Part shown: positions 8,557 through 16,533 of the stretch, piece by piece
Numbering within the stretch: the first letter of the stretch is position 1
How the letters are laid out: the number at the start of each line of letters is the position of its first letter
NCBI GenBank assembly: GCA_001931535.1
Contig: CP016211.1
Span: 15,329,501-15,393,500 of the forward strand
Direction of reading: 5' to 3'
DNA length: 64,000 nucleotides
Origin: Minicystis rosea
GTDB taxonomy: Bacteria > Myxococcota_A > Polyangia > Polyangiales > Polyangiaceae
Position numbers and translations under genes: made by a program
The notes under the pieces: model-generated
Databases searched by the model: none
Seen by the model: the letters and a program-made list of their open reading frames with translations, nothing else
Told to the model about the DNA's origin: nothing

Positions 8557-8576
8557 GTACGATCCTTGCGCAGTAC
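8557..8576 (+). repeat. 20-nt direct repeat copy 2
   Basis: GTACGATCCTTGCGCAGTAC differs from 8455-8474 at two positions. It lies 92 bp upstream of the start of the large downstream gene. Confidence 0.45.
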
Positions 8577-8668
8577 GCACGCCGCGCGGGCGCACGATTT
8601 CAGCGGGTATCCGCGCTTCCGGAGCGCCGCTCGCTTCTGCTAGAAGCACCGCCCCGAGGACGGAGAGC

Positions 8669-11017
8669 ATGGCGGCGAAGCGAAGCGAGAAGAGCGTAGA
8701 GAGCACCCCGAAGGTCACGCGATCGCCGCTCGAGGCTTCGCTCGATCGCTTTGCCACGGCGTACGGGCGTCACCTCCTCACGGGCGCGCCTGCGTTGCCC
8801 GCGTTCACCGCGCGCCTCGACGGTCCCGTCGTTCATCTCGACGTGAAGGCGCCCGACGGCGTGCAGACGGTGCGGCGCCGCGCGAGCGCGTACCTGCTCC
8901 TCGCCGGCGATCTGTGGGGCGCGAGCCGCGCGCCCGAGGCGCGGGCGCTCGCGCCGTCGCTCGTCGCCACGCTCACGTCCGAGCCTCACGTGAGCTTGGC
9001 CTTCAAGCCGTTCGAGGAGCTCCTGCAGGATCCGGACATGGTCGACGGTCTCCTCGGCATCGCCGAAGCGCTCGCGCCCACGGCGCGCGCGGAGGCCGTC
9101 CTCCTCGTTCGCCGCCTCTTCGAGGTCGGCGAGCTCGGATCGGACAACACCCTCCATCCATCCGACGAGCGCGAGCGCTTCATCCCGGCGTCGCTCTTTC
9201 CCGACGTCGGCGTCCGCTCGCCCTTCGACGACGGGAACGACACGACGACGCCGCAAGCCGAAGCCAAGAAGGCCGCCGCGATCGCCGCCTCGCCGCACGC
9301 CACGGCGCGGCTCGATGCCGCGATGCACCTCGAATACACGATGCGGCACCTCCTCTATTCGAACCACCTCACGTACTTCGCGCACGCGCGACCGGTGCTC
9401 GCGGCGCTGCTCGAGGAGGGGGACGGCGCGGTGTTCGAGGTGGCGCTCGGCGCGGCGCAGCAGCTCGCCCAGAAGCTCTTGGCGCGCGGCGCCTACGCGG
9501 AGGCCAAGGAGATCCTCGACGTCTTGATTCCCCACCACGTCGCGCTCGCCGAGTCCCTGCGCCTCCGGTGGGAGTGTCGCTTGTACCTCGGCGATTCCGG
9601 CGCCGAGGATGACTTCGCGCGCGCCGCCGCGCTCGACGCGGCCGTCGTGCGCTGCCGGTCCTGGTCCGACGACGAGCGCGATCGGCGGAGAGGCGTCACG
9701 TCGCGCGTCGCGACCGCGCTCGCCTCGAAGGCCAACGGCAAAGACCCCTGCGAGGATCGCAAGACGACGAAGAAGACCCCGCCGCTCGGCGAAGAGGAGC
9801 GGGCGCGGCTCCTCGCGCGCGCCAAAGCGCTCACCGGCGACGCGGCCGCCAAGCCAAGCGGCGAGAAGGCCGCCAAAGCCGCGCGCAAGCAGGAGGAGCC
9901 CGACGCTCCTGTGCTCTCGCCCAAGGAATACGCGGCCCGCGCCAAGGTGCGCGACGCGTCGGGCGAGCTCGCCGCCGCGCTCGCGGACTTCGAGAAGGCG
10001 CGCGAGCTGCGCATCGCGGCCGGGCTCACGTGGGACTACGACGCGCACAGCCCCGACATCCTGCGCCTCCGCCGGCGCATCCACGGACACGACGCCGCCG
10101 CGACGCCGCCCTCCTTCGATCCGGACTACCTCCTCGACGCGAAGCGCTCGCCCGAGGAGCGCGAGGCCGCGGCCGCGCGCTGGTTCGCGCAGCCGTGGCG
10201 CACCTTCCCCACGACGCCCGCGGCGGCCGTCGCGCTCCCCTACGCCTACGTGCTCCTCCGCGACGTGGTCCGATACGGCGGCACGCTCTGGGCGCTCGCC
10301 GAGGTGGCCAAGGTGGATCTCGGCGATCGCGCGGCGTTCTCCCTGCGCGCGCTGCCCCTGCTCGACGCGTGGGGCGATCGGCGGGACGCTTCGTTCCTCG
10401 AGGACGTGCTCGAGGACGCGCACGCGCTCGCCTTCTTCGGCGAGATGCCGAACTTCGACGCGCTCTCGGAGAAGGAGCAGAAGCCCATCCTCCGCTGGGT
10501 GAAGTCCCTCGTGGACGCGCCGCGCCTCGACGAGGCCGCGGTCCTCGCGGGCCTCGAAGGAAAGCCCTGGGCGCGCCTCCGCACCTGCTTCGAGGCGAAG
10601 GCCGACGACTACGACACGCTCCGCGATCTCTTCGATACGGTTCGCCGGGCCGGCTTCGACGGCGACGCCATCGCGACGGTCCTCCGCGTCTACCTCGGGC
10701 TCCGCTCCCACGGCGGGTCGAGCCTCGGCACGCCCAAGCCTGCGTGGCAGAAGCTCGCCGCGCCCCTCGCGTCGCTCGACGCCTCCCGCCTCGCGCCCGC
10801 GCTCATCCAGTGGACGCGCGCCCAGCAGAAGGTCCCCGACGCCGGAAAGCTCGAGGCGAAGTGGCTGTGGCCGCTTTACTACGCGTGGTCGAAGAAGCAC
10901 GTCGTCCCCTTCCTCGCCGACGTGAAGAAGGGCGCCCTCGACAACGGCAAGCGCCTCACGCCGCCCCAACGCGCCACGCGCGACGCCTGCCTCGCGTGGC
11001 TCGAAGCGCGGCGCTGA
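8669..11017 (+). CDS. large hypothetical protein with helical repeats
   Basis: A 782-residue cytoplasmic protein of no family I can name. The N-terminal ~350 residues are helical and include a TPR-like stretch (YAEAKEILDVLIPHHVALAE). A charged Lys/Glu/Ala linker follows (about 375-430). The region around 440-470 again looks like a TPR unit (ASGELAAALADFEKARELRIAAG). The C-terminal half is rich in Trp/Tyr and Leu (PYAYVLLRDVVRYGGTLWAL). There is no signal peptide or transmembrane segment. The ATG is preceded by CGGAGAG. It is monocistronic and convergent with the next gene. The long open frame on the opposite strand is a codon-bias shadow. Confidence 0.8.
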   Translation: MAAKRSEKSVESTPKVTRSPLEASLDRFATAYGRHLLTGAPALPAFTARLDGPVVHLDVKAPDGVQTVRRRASAYLLLAGDLWGASRAPEARALAPSLVATLTSEPHVSLAFKPFEELLQDPDMVDGLLGIAEALAPTARAEAVLLVRRLFEVGELGSDNTLHPSDERERFIPASLFPDVGVRSPFDDGNDTTTPQAEAKKAAAIAASPHATARLDAAMHLEYTMRHLLYSNHLTYFAHARPVLAALLEEGDGAVFEVALGAAQQLAQKLLARGAYAEAKEILDVLIPHHVALAESLRLRWECRLYLGDSGAEDDFARAAALDAAVVRCRSWSDDERDRRRGVTSRVATALASKANGKDPCEDRKTTKKTPPLGEEERARLLARAKALTGDAAAKPSGEKAAKAARKQEEPDAPVLSPKEYAARAKVRDASGELAAALADFEKARELRIAAGLTWDYDAHSPDILRLRRRIHGHDAAATPPSFDPDYLLDAKRSPEEREAAAARWFAQPWRTFPTTPAAAVALPYAYVLLRDVVRYGGTLWALAEVAKVDLGDRAAFSLRALPLLDAWGDRRDASFLEDVLEDAHALAFFGEMPNFDALSEKEQKPILRWVKSLVDAPRLDEAAVLAGLEGKPWARLRTCFEAKADDYDTLRDLFDTVRRAGFDGDAIATVLRVYLGLRSHGGSSLGTPKPAWQKLAAPLASLDASRLAPALIQWTRAQQKVPDAGKLEAKWLWPLYYAWSKKHVVPFLADVKKGALDNGKRLTPPQRATRDACLAWLEARR

Positions 11018-11054
11018 GGGACGCTCCTCTCCGCCGCGCATCAGCCCCTCGTCA

Positions 11055-11139
11055 TCGAAAGCCCCGAACCCTTCCACGCGTCACCACGCCGGTGACCTCG
11101 ACGCTTCCCCCGACGCGCCGCGCGCGCACGGGGCTTCGA
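11055..11139. terminator. bidirectional terminator-like structure between convergent genes
   Basis: Outer arms TCGAAAGCCCCG (11055-11066) and CGGGGCTTCGA (11129-11139) pair with one unpaired base. An inner hairpin GTCACC-ACGCC-GGTGAC lies at 11080-11096. It separates two convergent genes. There is no T-run. Confidence 0.4.
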
Positions 11140-11143
11140 GCCC

Positions 11144-12337
11144 TCACCATATCTTCCACCAGGGCTTCTTCGGTGGGTGCGCGTCCTCGTCGAGTTGGCG
11201 CAGGGACGCCATCACGGCGTCCACCTGATCCGACACCTCTTCCTTGGGGACGTGCGGGGAGGTGCCGATGGCCACGCGGAACACGTTCCCATCCCGGTCG
11301 GCGCGCCAGCGCATCACGCTCCGCTTGCGTTTCTCTCCGACGTTGAAGCGCACGACCGTCCGCAGATGGACGTGCGGGCCGTCGCTGGCCACGAGCTCCG
11401 ACTGCTGCGCGAGGTCGGTCACGCCTTCGCCGGCCCAGCCGTCGACGTGTGCCTGCGCAAAGCGCTTCAGCGCGCGCACGGGATCGCCGCCGGCGAGCGT
11501 CCCCTCGATGCGCCCCACGTCGAGGACGCGCACCGCCGCGTCCAGCAGCCCGACGCGCACGAACGACGCGAGCGTCGGCGCCATGGGCATCCGCTCCCGC
11601 GGCATGAACAGATAACGCGGGGGCACGATGACGGCACAGCCGGCCTCTTCGAGGACGCGCTCGCCTTCGGGCTCTTCGATCGCGGGCTGGGTGACGGAGA
11701 GCCCCGCGTCGCCGAGGAGCCAGCGCTGCGCCGCGCGCACCCGGCAGAGCGGGTGCGAGGGGAACCCTTCATCGCGCGCGGGATCGTCGTACTCGGCCTG
11801 CGAGAGAAAGGTGCCTTTGGTCTCGGGCGAGGCCTTCTCGCGCTGCACCATCAACACGGACTCGCGAAACCCCGTCCGCGCCGCCCGCGAGAGCGCGACG
11901 ATCTCGGCGTAGCCCTCGGCGAGCGGGACGACGAGCGTGGCGCTCAGCACCTCGTTCCCGGGCTGGTAGGTCACCCGCCGCACGGCGCGCAGCGCGGGAG
12001 CCGCGCCGATGCGCACGTGCTCGACCTCGACGATCGGCGACCACGTCGGATCGGACGTGCGCGGCTTGTGCATCCGGCCGGAGTTGGGCGGCCACTCGGC
12101 GGGCGTGTGGGCTTCCTCGAAGAGGTGGCGCGCGTCCATCTCCAGATCGGCGCGCAGCACGTCGTGGAAGGCGCGGCGCAAATCGAAGGGCCACGGTAAG
12201 ACCTGCACGAACCAGAGCACCTGCCGCTCCGGATCGTGCGCCACGAGCTGACGCTGCGTGTTCGTCTGGATGTCGAACGCATCGGGGAGAGACCAGCGCA
12301 GGCCAGTGCGACCAGTCTCGAGATCGTCGCGAAGCAC
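11144..12337 (-). CDS. hypothetical protein
   Basis: A 397-residue soluble protein that I do not recognise. It is rich in beta-type sequence (LVAHDPERQVLWFVQVLPW, ALRAVRRVTYQPGNEVLSA) and has a Trp-rich basic C-terminus ending PPKKPWWKIW. There is no signal peptide or membrane span. Residues upstream of Val-Leu-Arg-Asp-Asp in the open frame are Arg/Ser-rich and look non-coding, so I start at GTG 12337, although no clear Shine-Dalgarno precedes it. The Trp-Trp-Lys-Ile-Trp tail might contact a membrane or partner; this is speculation. Confidence 0.65.
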   Translation of the reverse strand: MLRDDLETGRTGLRWSLPDAFDIQTNTQRQLVAHDPERQVLWFVQVLPWPFDLRRAFHDVLRADLEMDARHLFEEAHTPAEWPPNSGRMHKPRTSDPTWSPIVEVEHVRIGAAPALRAVRRVTYQPGNEVLSATLVVPLAEGYAEIVALSRAARTGFRESVLMVQREKASPETKGTFLSQAEYDDPARDEGFPSHPLCRVRAAQRWLLGDAGLSVTQPAIEEPEGERVLEEAGCAVIVPPRYLFMPRERMPMAPTLASFVRVGLLDAAVRVLDVGRIEGTLAGGDPVRALKRFAQAHVDGWAGEGVTDLAQQSELVASDGPHVHLRTVVRFNVGEKRKRSVMRWRADRDGNVFRVAIGTSPHVPKEEVSDQVDAVMASLRQLDEDAHPPKKPWWKIW

Positions 12338-12614
12338 GTGGGCGAGGATAGGGCAGCGCGGCGCCGGCGATCGGCGTGAACTGGAGGAGCACGAGCAGGG
12401 CGCCTCGCGCGGCACGGCGACGCTCGGCGAGCGGGGCGATCGCGCTCGCGGTCCCGAGCCGTCGCCACGCCGTGCGCGCTTGCCGAGCGCACGCCGCACA
12501 GCCGTGCGCGCACGCGGCGCGCATGCATGTCGATCGCGCGAACCTCGCGAAACACCGCGGCGCTCGCGCGGCACGGCGGCTGCTCAGGGATGAGCGACCG
12601 AAAGGAGCTCACCC

Positions 12615-12728
12615 ATGAACATTCGCAAGCGTCTCCCCCTCGTTGCCACCTTCCTCGCCGCCGCTGCCCTCGGCACCGCCCTCGTCGGCGCGCGCCCCGC
12701 GAGGGCACAGCTCGACATCGGCCGCTGA
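12615..12728 (+). CDS. short exported peptide or remnant of an exported protein
   Basis: A 37-codon frame starts at an ATG preceded by AAAGGAG at a good distance. It encodes a signal peptide (MNIRKRLPLV, an Ala/Leu core, then ARPARAQ with an ARA-type cleavage site) and stops six residues after the predicted cleavage. In frame after the TGA stop, codons keep high GC at the third position for about 14 more triplets (DGTKLADDAFEDAS) and then lose coding character. I think this is a decayed gene for an exported protein with intact start signals; a genuine short secreted peptide is the alternative. Confidence 0.45.
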   Translation: MNIRKRLPLVATFLAAAALGTALVGARPARAQLDIGR

Positions 12729-12882
12729 GACGGGACGAAGCTCGCGGACGACGCGTTCGAGGATGCGTCGATGGGTGGCGGAGGAAGGCCTCGTTTGCCA
12801 ACCATCGTTGGCAGCGGTGCTGGAGAAGTCCGCCGAACGCCGCTGTTTGCGCGCGGCATTCGCATTGCCATCGATCGCAGGC

Positions 12883-13488
12883 ATGATGAACCACCGCTCT
12901 CTCGCCTCCGTTCTCCTCTCGTTGCTCTTCACCTTCGCCGGCGCGTGCGCGCCCGACGACCCCACGGTCTCGATGGACTTCGTCGAGGTCGCGCCGGCCA
13001 GCATGGGTCCCGCGTTCTTCGCGGGGCAGTGCCTCGATCGCACGCCGCCGCTCGTGTCGGGCGGCGTGGCCTGCACCGTCGTCGAGGCGCGCCGCGCGGC
13101 GGAGGGCGCCTGCGCCTGCGACGCGTCCGCGGGGCGCGTGCCCGTCGCGGCCGCGCACGAAGGCATCCTCTCGCAGGTCACGGACGCGCCGCAGGCGGAG
13201 GGGCAAGGCTGGAACTGCTTCTGCGAGATCGCGCAGCTCGCCGGCGACGCCGCGCTGGCCTGCCAGAACAATGCCTCGGCGGACCTCGAGGTCGACGGCG
13301 CGCCCGTCGACGGGTTCTGTTACGTCGACCAGACGATCGCGCCGGCCATCGGCGAAATCAGCACGCCGTGCCCCGTGGACGAGAGGCGGTTCGTGCGCTT
13401 CGTGGGCCAAGCGACCCAGGGAAACCCCAGCGCGCGAACGACCCGCATCATCGCCTGCGATCTCGGCGCGGGCACGCCGGCGCAGTGA
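12883..13488 (+). CDS. Cys-rich lipoprotein, hypothetical
   Basis: A 201-residue exported protein. The signal peptide ends in FAGAC, a slightly atypical lipobox. The mature part carries about ten Cys residues in pairs (GACACD, NCFCE, GFCYVD, STPCPVD), suggesting a disulfide-stabilised periplasmic or surface domain. I do not recognise the family. Two adjacent ATG codons at 12883 and 12886 are possible starts; there is no strong Shine-Dalgarno. It is convergent with the NmrA-like gene, 102 bp away. Confidence 0.65.
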   Translation: MMNHRSLASVLLSLLFTFAGACAPDDPTVSMDFVEVAPASMGPAFFAGQCLDRTPPLVSGGVACTVVEARRAAEGACACDASAGRVPVAAAHEGILSQVTDAPQAEGQGWNCFCEIAQLAGDAALACQNNASADLEVDGAPVDGFCYVDQTIAPAIGEISTPCPVDERRFVRFVGQATQGNPSARTTRIIACDLGAGTPAQ

Positions 13489-13590
13489 CGCACGCGGCGG
13501 CGGATCCTGTCGCCGCTCGACCCACGTGACCGCCGCCGTTCGGCGCACGCACGGCGCGTGGCTCGCGCTCGTCGCCGATGCCGAGCTTCG

Positions 13591-14466
13591 CTACGAGGTG
13601 GCGGACCGCCGGAACGCGTTCGCGTTGCGCGCGCACCAGGCCGCGAACGTCCGCGGCCGGCGCCCGAGCAGACGCGCCACGGTGTCGGTACGAAAGCCGG
13701 CGGTGTCGGCGCGCATGATGGCGAACCCCTCCGTAATCGCTGCCGCGAGCGGGCCCGGCGCTCCGTTGGGAAAGCGGGACCGGACCGCCTCGGCCGGCGT
13801 GGCCACCTCGCGAACCTCGAGCTCGATGCCGATCGCCGCGGCGAGGATCCGGACCTGCTCGGCGACGGTGAACAGCTCGTCGCCGGTGAGCACGTAGGCG
13901 TTGCCCTGGTGGCCATCCTCGGTCAACGCGAGGGCGGCGACCGCGGCGATGTCCGCGGGGTCGATCGGCGCGTAGCGGCCCGGGCCGATCGGATCGAGGA
14001 CGAAACCTCCCTCGCGAATCGTAGGCACCCAGTCGAGCGCATTGGTCATGAACCCGCCGGGCCGCAGGAACGTGGCCGGGATGCCGGAGGCGCGGATGAG
14101 CTCTTCGCGCTCGTGATGCCAGCGGCCCATGGCCGGCATCGGATCGCCGAGCACGTTGAACGAAGACAGGTGAACGATGTGGCGCACGCCGGCGGCTGCG
14201 GCGGCCGCGACGGCGTGCACGGTGTGCTCGTTGGAGATGCCCGGCGTGAGCAGGAACAGCTTCGCGACGCCGTCGAAGGCGCGCGCCAGCGTCTCGGGCT
14301 TGCCGAGGTCTCCGACGACGCATTCGGCGCGCTCGGGCAGTCCGACGCTGCGGGCGGGATCGCGGACGAGGACGCGAAGTGCAGCGCCGCGCGCGTCGAG
14401 CTCGCGGACGAGCTCGCGGCCGACGTTGCCGGTGGCGCCAGTGACCAGGATCAGGGGGGTGTGCAT
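13591..14466 (-). CDS. NmrA-like NAD(P)-binding oxidoreductase
   Basis: A 291-residue atypical short-chain dehydrogenase of the NmrA/HSCARG group. The Rossmann motif VTGATGNVGRELV sits at residues 8-20, and VRD follows the second strand, which favours NADP. The segment HIVHLSSFNVLG replaces the usual Ser-Tyr-Lys catalytic triad region, and GRYAPIDPADIAAVAALAL matches the typical C-terminal part of the fold. Members act as redox sensors or quinone/NAD(P)H reductases. It is divergent from a MarR regulator 88 bp away, and a palindrome 11 bp upstream of its ATG is a likely operator. Confidence 0.85.
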   Translation of the reverse strand: MHTPLILVTGATGNVGRELVRELDARGAALRVLVRDPARSVGLPERAECVVGDLGKPETLARAFDGVAKLFLLTPGISNEHTVHAVAAAAAAGVRHIVHLSSFNVLGDPMPAMGRWHHEREELIRASGIPATFLRPGGFMTNALDWVPTIREGGFVLDPIGPGRYAPIDPADIAAVAALALTEDGHQGNAYVLTGDELFTVAEQVRILAAAIGIELEVREVATPAEAVRSRFPNGAPGPLAAAITEGFAIMRADTAGFRTDTVARLLGRRPRTFAAWCARNANAFRRSATS

Positions 14467-14476
14467 GCGAAGATCG

Positions 14477-14488
14477 TTAGCCGGCTAA
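14477..14488. promoter_or_regulatory. candidate MarR operator
   Basis: TTAGCCGGCTAA is a perfect 12-bp palindrome in the shared promoter region of the divergent NmrA and MarR genes, close to the NmrA start. MarR proteins bind such dyads as dimers, and adjacent divergent targets are the rule for the family. Confidence 0.55.
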
Positions 14489-14554
14489 TGACTGTCCGTC
14501 AACCGAGCGGTTTGTGGTCCGATCGTTCGGTCCGCACGATACTGAGCGACCGCG

Positions 14555-15031
14555 ATGCCCGAGTTCCTGGACCTCCACAGCAAGACCAAGAAGGCGCTTC
14601 AGGCGCTGGCCGAGCGGGCGATGCAACGTCACGGGCTGCATCTCGGGCAGAACGTCCTGCTCGCGGCGCTGTGGCAACGCGACGGCAGCACGCCCGGCGA
14701 GATCGCCGCCGAGCTGAACGTCGCGACGCCCACCGTGGTCAAGATGGCCACGCGGATGAGCCAGACCGGGGTGCTCACCCGGAGGCGCGACGAACACGAC
14801 CAGCGCCTCGTGCGGCTGTGGCTCACCCCCGCGGGGCGCGCGCTGCAGGCGCCGATCGAGGCGGAGCGGCGGTGGATCGAAGAACAGGTCACCGCGGACC
14901 TCACCGAGACCGAACGCGAGCACCTCTTGCGCGCGCTGGCGAAGATCCACCGCTCGGCGATCGACCTTCTGGCCGCGCCGCCTCCCCCGGCGCAACCTCG
15001 TGCCCGGTCCCGATCCGAGCGGCGTCGCTAG
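14555..15031 (+). CDS. MarR family transcriptional regulator
   Basis: A 158-residue winged-helix regulator. The N-terminal dimerisation helix comes first, then the helix-turn-helix STPGEIAAELNVATPTVVKM (about 46-65) and the wing VLTRRRDEHDQRLVRLWLTP with the conserved Asp-x-Arg-x-x-x-Leu pattern; a C-terminal dimerisation helix follows. It lacks a Cys-based redox switch, so it probably senses a small ligand. It probably represses the divergent NmrA gene and itself through TTAGCCGGCTAA. Confidence 0.88.
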   Translation: MPEFLDLHSKTKKALQALAERAMQRHGLHLGQNVLLAALWQRDGSTPGEIAAELNVATPTVVKMATRMSQTGVLTRRRDEHDQRLVRLWLTPAGRALQAPIEAERRWIEEQVTADLTETEREHLLRALAKIHRSAIDLLAAPPPPAQPRARSRSERRR

Positions 15032-15069
15032 GCTCTGTCCGACGACTGCGGAGAGCCCCGCATCGTCGG
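15029..15069 (+). terminator. stop-codon-linked hairpin after the MarR gene
   Basis: The 23-nt element starting at the TAG stop (15029-15051) is shared, 20 of 23 bases, with the end of rtcA at 54256-54278. It folds with the following bases: CCGACGA and TGCGG (15039-15051) pair with CCGCA and TCGTCGG (15058-15069) around a 6-nt loop. There is no T-run. It is likely a terminator or 3'-end stabiliser. Confidence 0.45.
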
Positions 15070-15654
15070 TCGAGCTCGCTCGAAATACGAGCGTGGAGTC
15101 GATCCCCGGCCGCTGAGCCATCCATCGGGCCGGATGGCGACGACCACCAAGCCGCCGCCATCCTCGCCCGCGAACACGTCTCCGCCCCCGCGCCCCACGC
15201 CTCCGGCGGAGCCGCTGAAGCCCGACCCCCGCGTGTCCTCCAAACGTTTGAGCGGGTCGAGAGGCTCGTCGCTTCGCTTCGCCCAAACCGTTGGGGCGCG
15301 GGGATGACCTCGACCTTGGCGTTGCCCCAACGGTTTGGGTGTGGGGAGGTCTCGCCTTCGGCGTCGTCTCAACCGTTTGGGCGCGAGAAGGGCTCGCCCC
15401 TGGCCTCACCCCAACGGTTTGAGCGTGGAACGAGGCTCGCCCCTTGGCGTCGTCTCAACGGTTTGGGCGAGGAGAGGTCTCACCGCTTCGCCTCCCCAAC
15501 GGTTTGGGCGCGGGAAGGTCTCGCCCTTGGTGTCGCCTCAACCGTTTGGGCACGGGAGGGGCTCGCCCCTTGGCGTCGTCCCAACGGTTTGGGCGCGGTC
15601 GGTATGACAGCGCGGTGCCTTGCGGGGCTGCTGCGGGCCCGTAGCTTGTTGGGT
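15032..15654. other. 623-bp non-coding region carrying a repeat array
   Basis: The first ~200 bp hold the 3' hairpin of the MarR gene and no other recognisable signal; the last ~355 bp are the 42-bp repeat array. Open frames cross it on the plus strand, but the translated motif changes frame from unit to unit (PQRFG, PNGLG, STVWA), so it is not coding. Confidence 0.75.
15240..15592 (+). repeat. array of nine ~42-bp repeats with dyad core CCAACGGTTTGG
   Basis: Cores start at 15240, 15283, 15327, 15369, 15411, 15455, 15496, 15538 and 15581, spaced 41-44 bp. The core CC/TCAAC(C/G)GTTTGG is an imperfect dyad; the second unit carries it in reverse orientation (CCAAACCGTTGG). Between cores most units share GGGCG(C)GGGAGGGGCTCGCCC and TTGGCGTCGTC, so the inter-core sequence is conserved too and holds a second dyad (AGGGGC-TC-GCCCCT). 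This is unlike CRISPR, where spacers are unique. There are no cas genes. The array ends 62 bp upstream of the next gene. Confidence 0.85.
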
Positions 15655-16500
15655 ATGGCCAAGCCCAAGAGCTCTTCCAAGAAGCAAAGCAGCAGCACTC
15701 ACGAGGTCGTTGGATCGCAGAAGGCGTATGACGACTTCCTCCCAGCCGCGCAGGCGATTGATGCGAGCGACGTGCGTCCTTTCCGCGCCGACGCGTCGCT
15801 CGCGTATCACAACGTCGAGCGGGGGCTCGATGCCGTCGCGGGGCACATCGATCGCATCAAATCCGAGTTGCCGAAGGTCAGCGTGTCGAAGCTCCAGCAG
15901 CTCTCCGACATCGCGCTCGCCGTCATGTTCGCCTCCGCGCAGGTGGATCGCGGGAGCGACGGCGCGACGCCGGGTCTCTTGAAGCGGGCGCGCGAGCTCA
16001 GGGATCCGCTCATCAAATCGGCGGACGCGCTCGCGGCCTCCGGCGTCATCCCGGCGCGCGCCGTCGAGAAGATCCACGCGGGCAGGGGATCCATCGACCT
16101 CGCGCAGGACTGCGTCGACCTCGCCGCCCTCTTCACCAAGCACGCGAAGGAGGTGAAGGGGAAGACCGCCGTCAACGCCGCGCAGATCAAGGAGGCCGCC
16201 GCCGTCGGCACTGATCTCCTGAAGCGCCTCAAGCGCAGGGGCACGAAGACCAAGGCGCAGCCCGGCGTCACCGACGCGATCGACGCGCGCGATCGCCTCT
16301 GGACCCTGCTCGTGCTCCGCCACGGCGAGCTCCGCCGCGTGGGCATGTGGATCTGGGCCGACGACGTCGACGCGCACGTGCCGCCGCTCCAGTCGCGCGC
16401 CGTCGCGTCGAAGAAGCCCAAGGCCGACGCGACCAAGGGCGCGGGCAACGGCAAGAGCGGCGGCGAGGCGGCGATGGGGGACCGCGTCGGGAACGGTTGA
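15655..16500 (+). CDS. hypothetical helical protein with basic tails
   Basis: A 281-residue protein with a Lys/Ser-rich N-terminus (MAKPKSSSKKQSSS), a central, almost all-helical region with heptad-like spacing (about 30-235), and a disordered Lys/Ala/Gly-rich C-terminus (SKKPKADATKGAGNGK). The basic, flexible tails would suit nucleic-acid binding, but no known DNA-binding motif is visible. I do not recognise the family. It is the first gene downstream of the 42-bp array. No Shine-Dalgarno precedes the ATG. The open frame extends far upstream through non-coding sequence and is not used. Confidence 0.65.
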   Translation: MAKPKSSSKKQSSSTHEVVGSQKAYDDFLPAAQAIDASDVRPFRADASLAYHNVERGLDAVAGHIDRIKSELPKVSVSKLQQLSDIALAVMFASAQVDRGSDGATPGLLKRARELRDPLIKSADALAASGVIPARAVEKIHAGRGSIDLAQDCVDLAALFTKHAKEVKGKTAVNAAQIKEAAAVGTDLLKRLKRRGTKTKAQPGVTDAIDARDRLWTLLVLRHGELRRVGMWIWADDVDAHVPPLQSRAVASKKPKADATKGAGNGKSGGEAAMGDRVGNG

Positions 16501-16504
16501 GCGC

Positions 16505-16533
16505 GGGCGCGCCGCGGGGGGGGCGCGCCGCGG
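16505..16533. terminator. GC-rich hairpin-forming direct repeat between convergent genes
   Basis: Two copies of GGGCGCGCCGCGG flank a run of eight G. The GGCGCGCC cores can form a stem, plausibly terminating both convergent genes in the 33-bp gap. Confidence 0.35.

Larger units (their letters stand above)
8255..8668. other. intergenic region with a direct repeat between divergent genes
   Basis: No gene is supported. It contains two copies of a 20-nt sequence, GTACGATC.TTGCGCAG.AC, at 8455-8474 and 8557-8576 (18 of 20 identical, 102 bp apart). Genes on both sides are transcribed away from it, so it must hold their promoters; no clear -35/-10 pair stands out. Confidence 0.5.

Noticed and set aside
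8600..11077. Minus-strand 825-residue gene
   Set aside because: Arg/Gly/Glu-rich antisense shadow of a plus-strand gene with proper start signals; caused by high GC at third positions.
12726..12728. Selenocysteine codon
   Set aside because: An in-frame TGA is followed by coding-like codons, but no convincing SECIS hairpin lies just downstream and the frame decays after about 14 codons.
15240..15592. CRISPR array
   Set aside because: The sequence between the cores is conserved rather than unique, the core is only about 12-15 bp, one unit is inverted and no cas gene is near.
13558..16500. Single 980-residue plus-strand protein covering MarR, repeat array and the helical protein
   Set aside because: It is an uninterrupted frame only because stops are rare at this base composition; most of it is antisense or repeat sequence.
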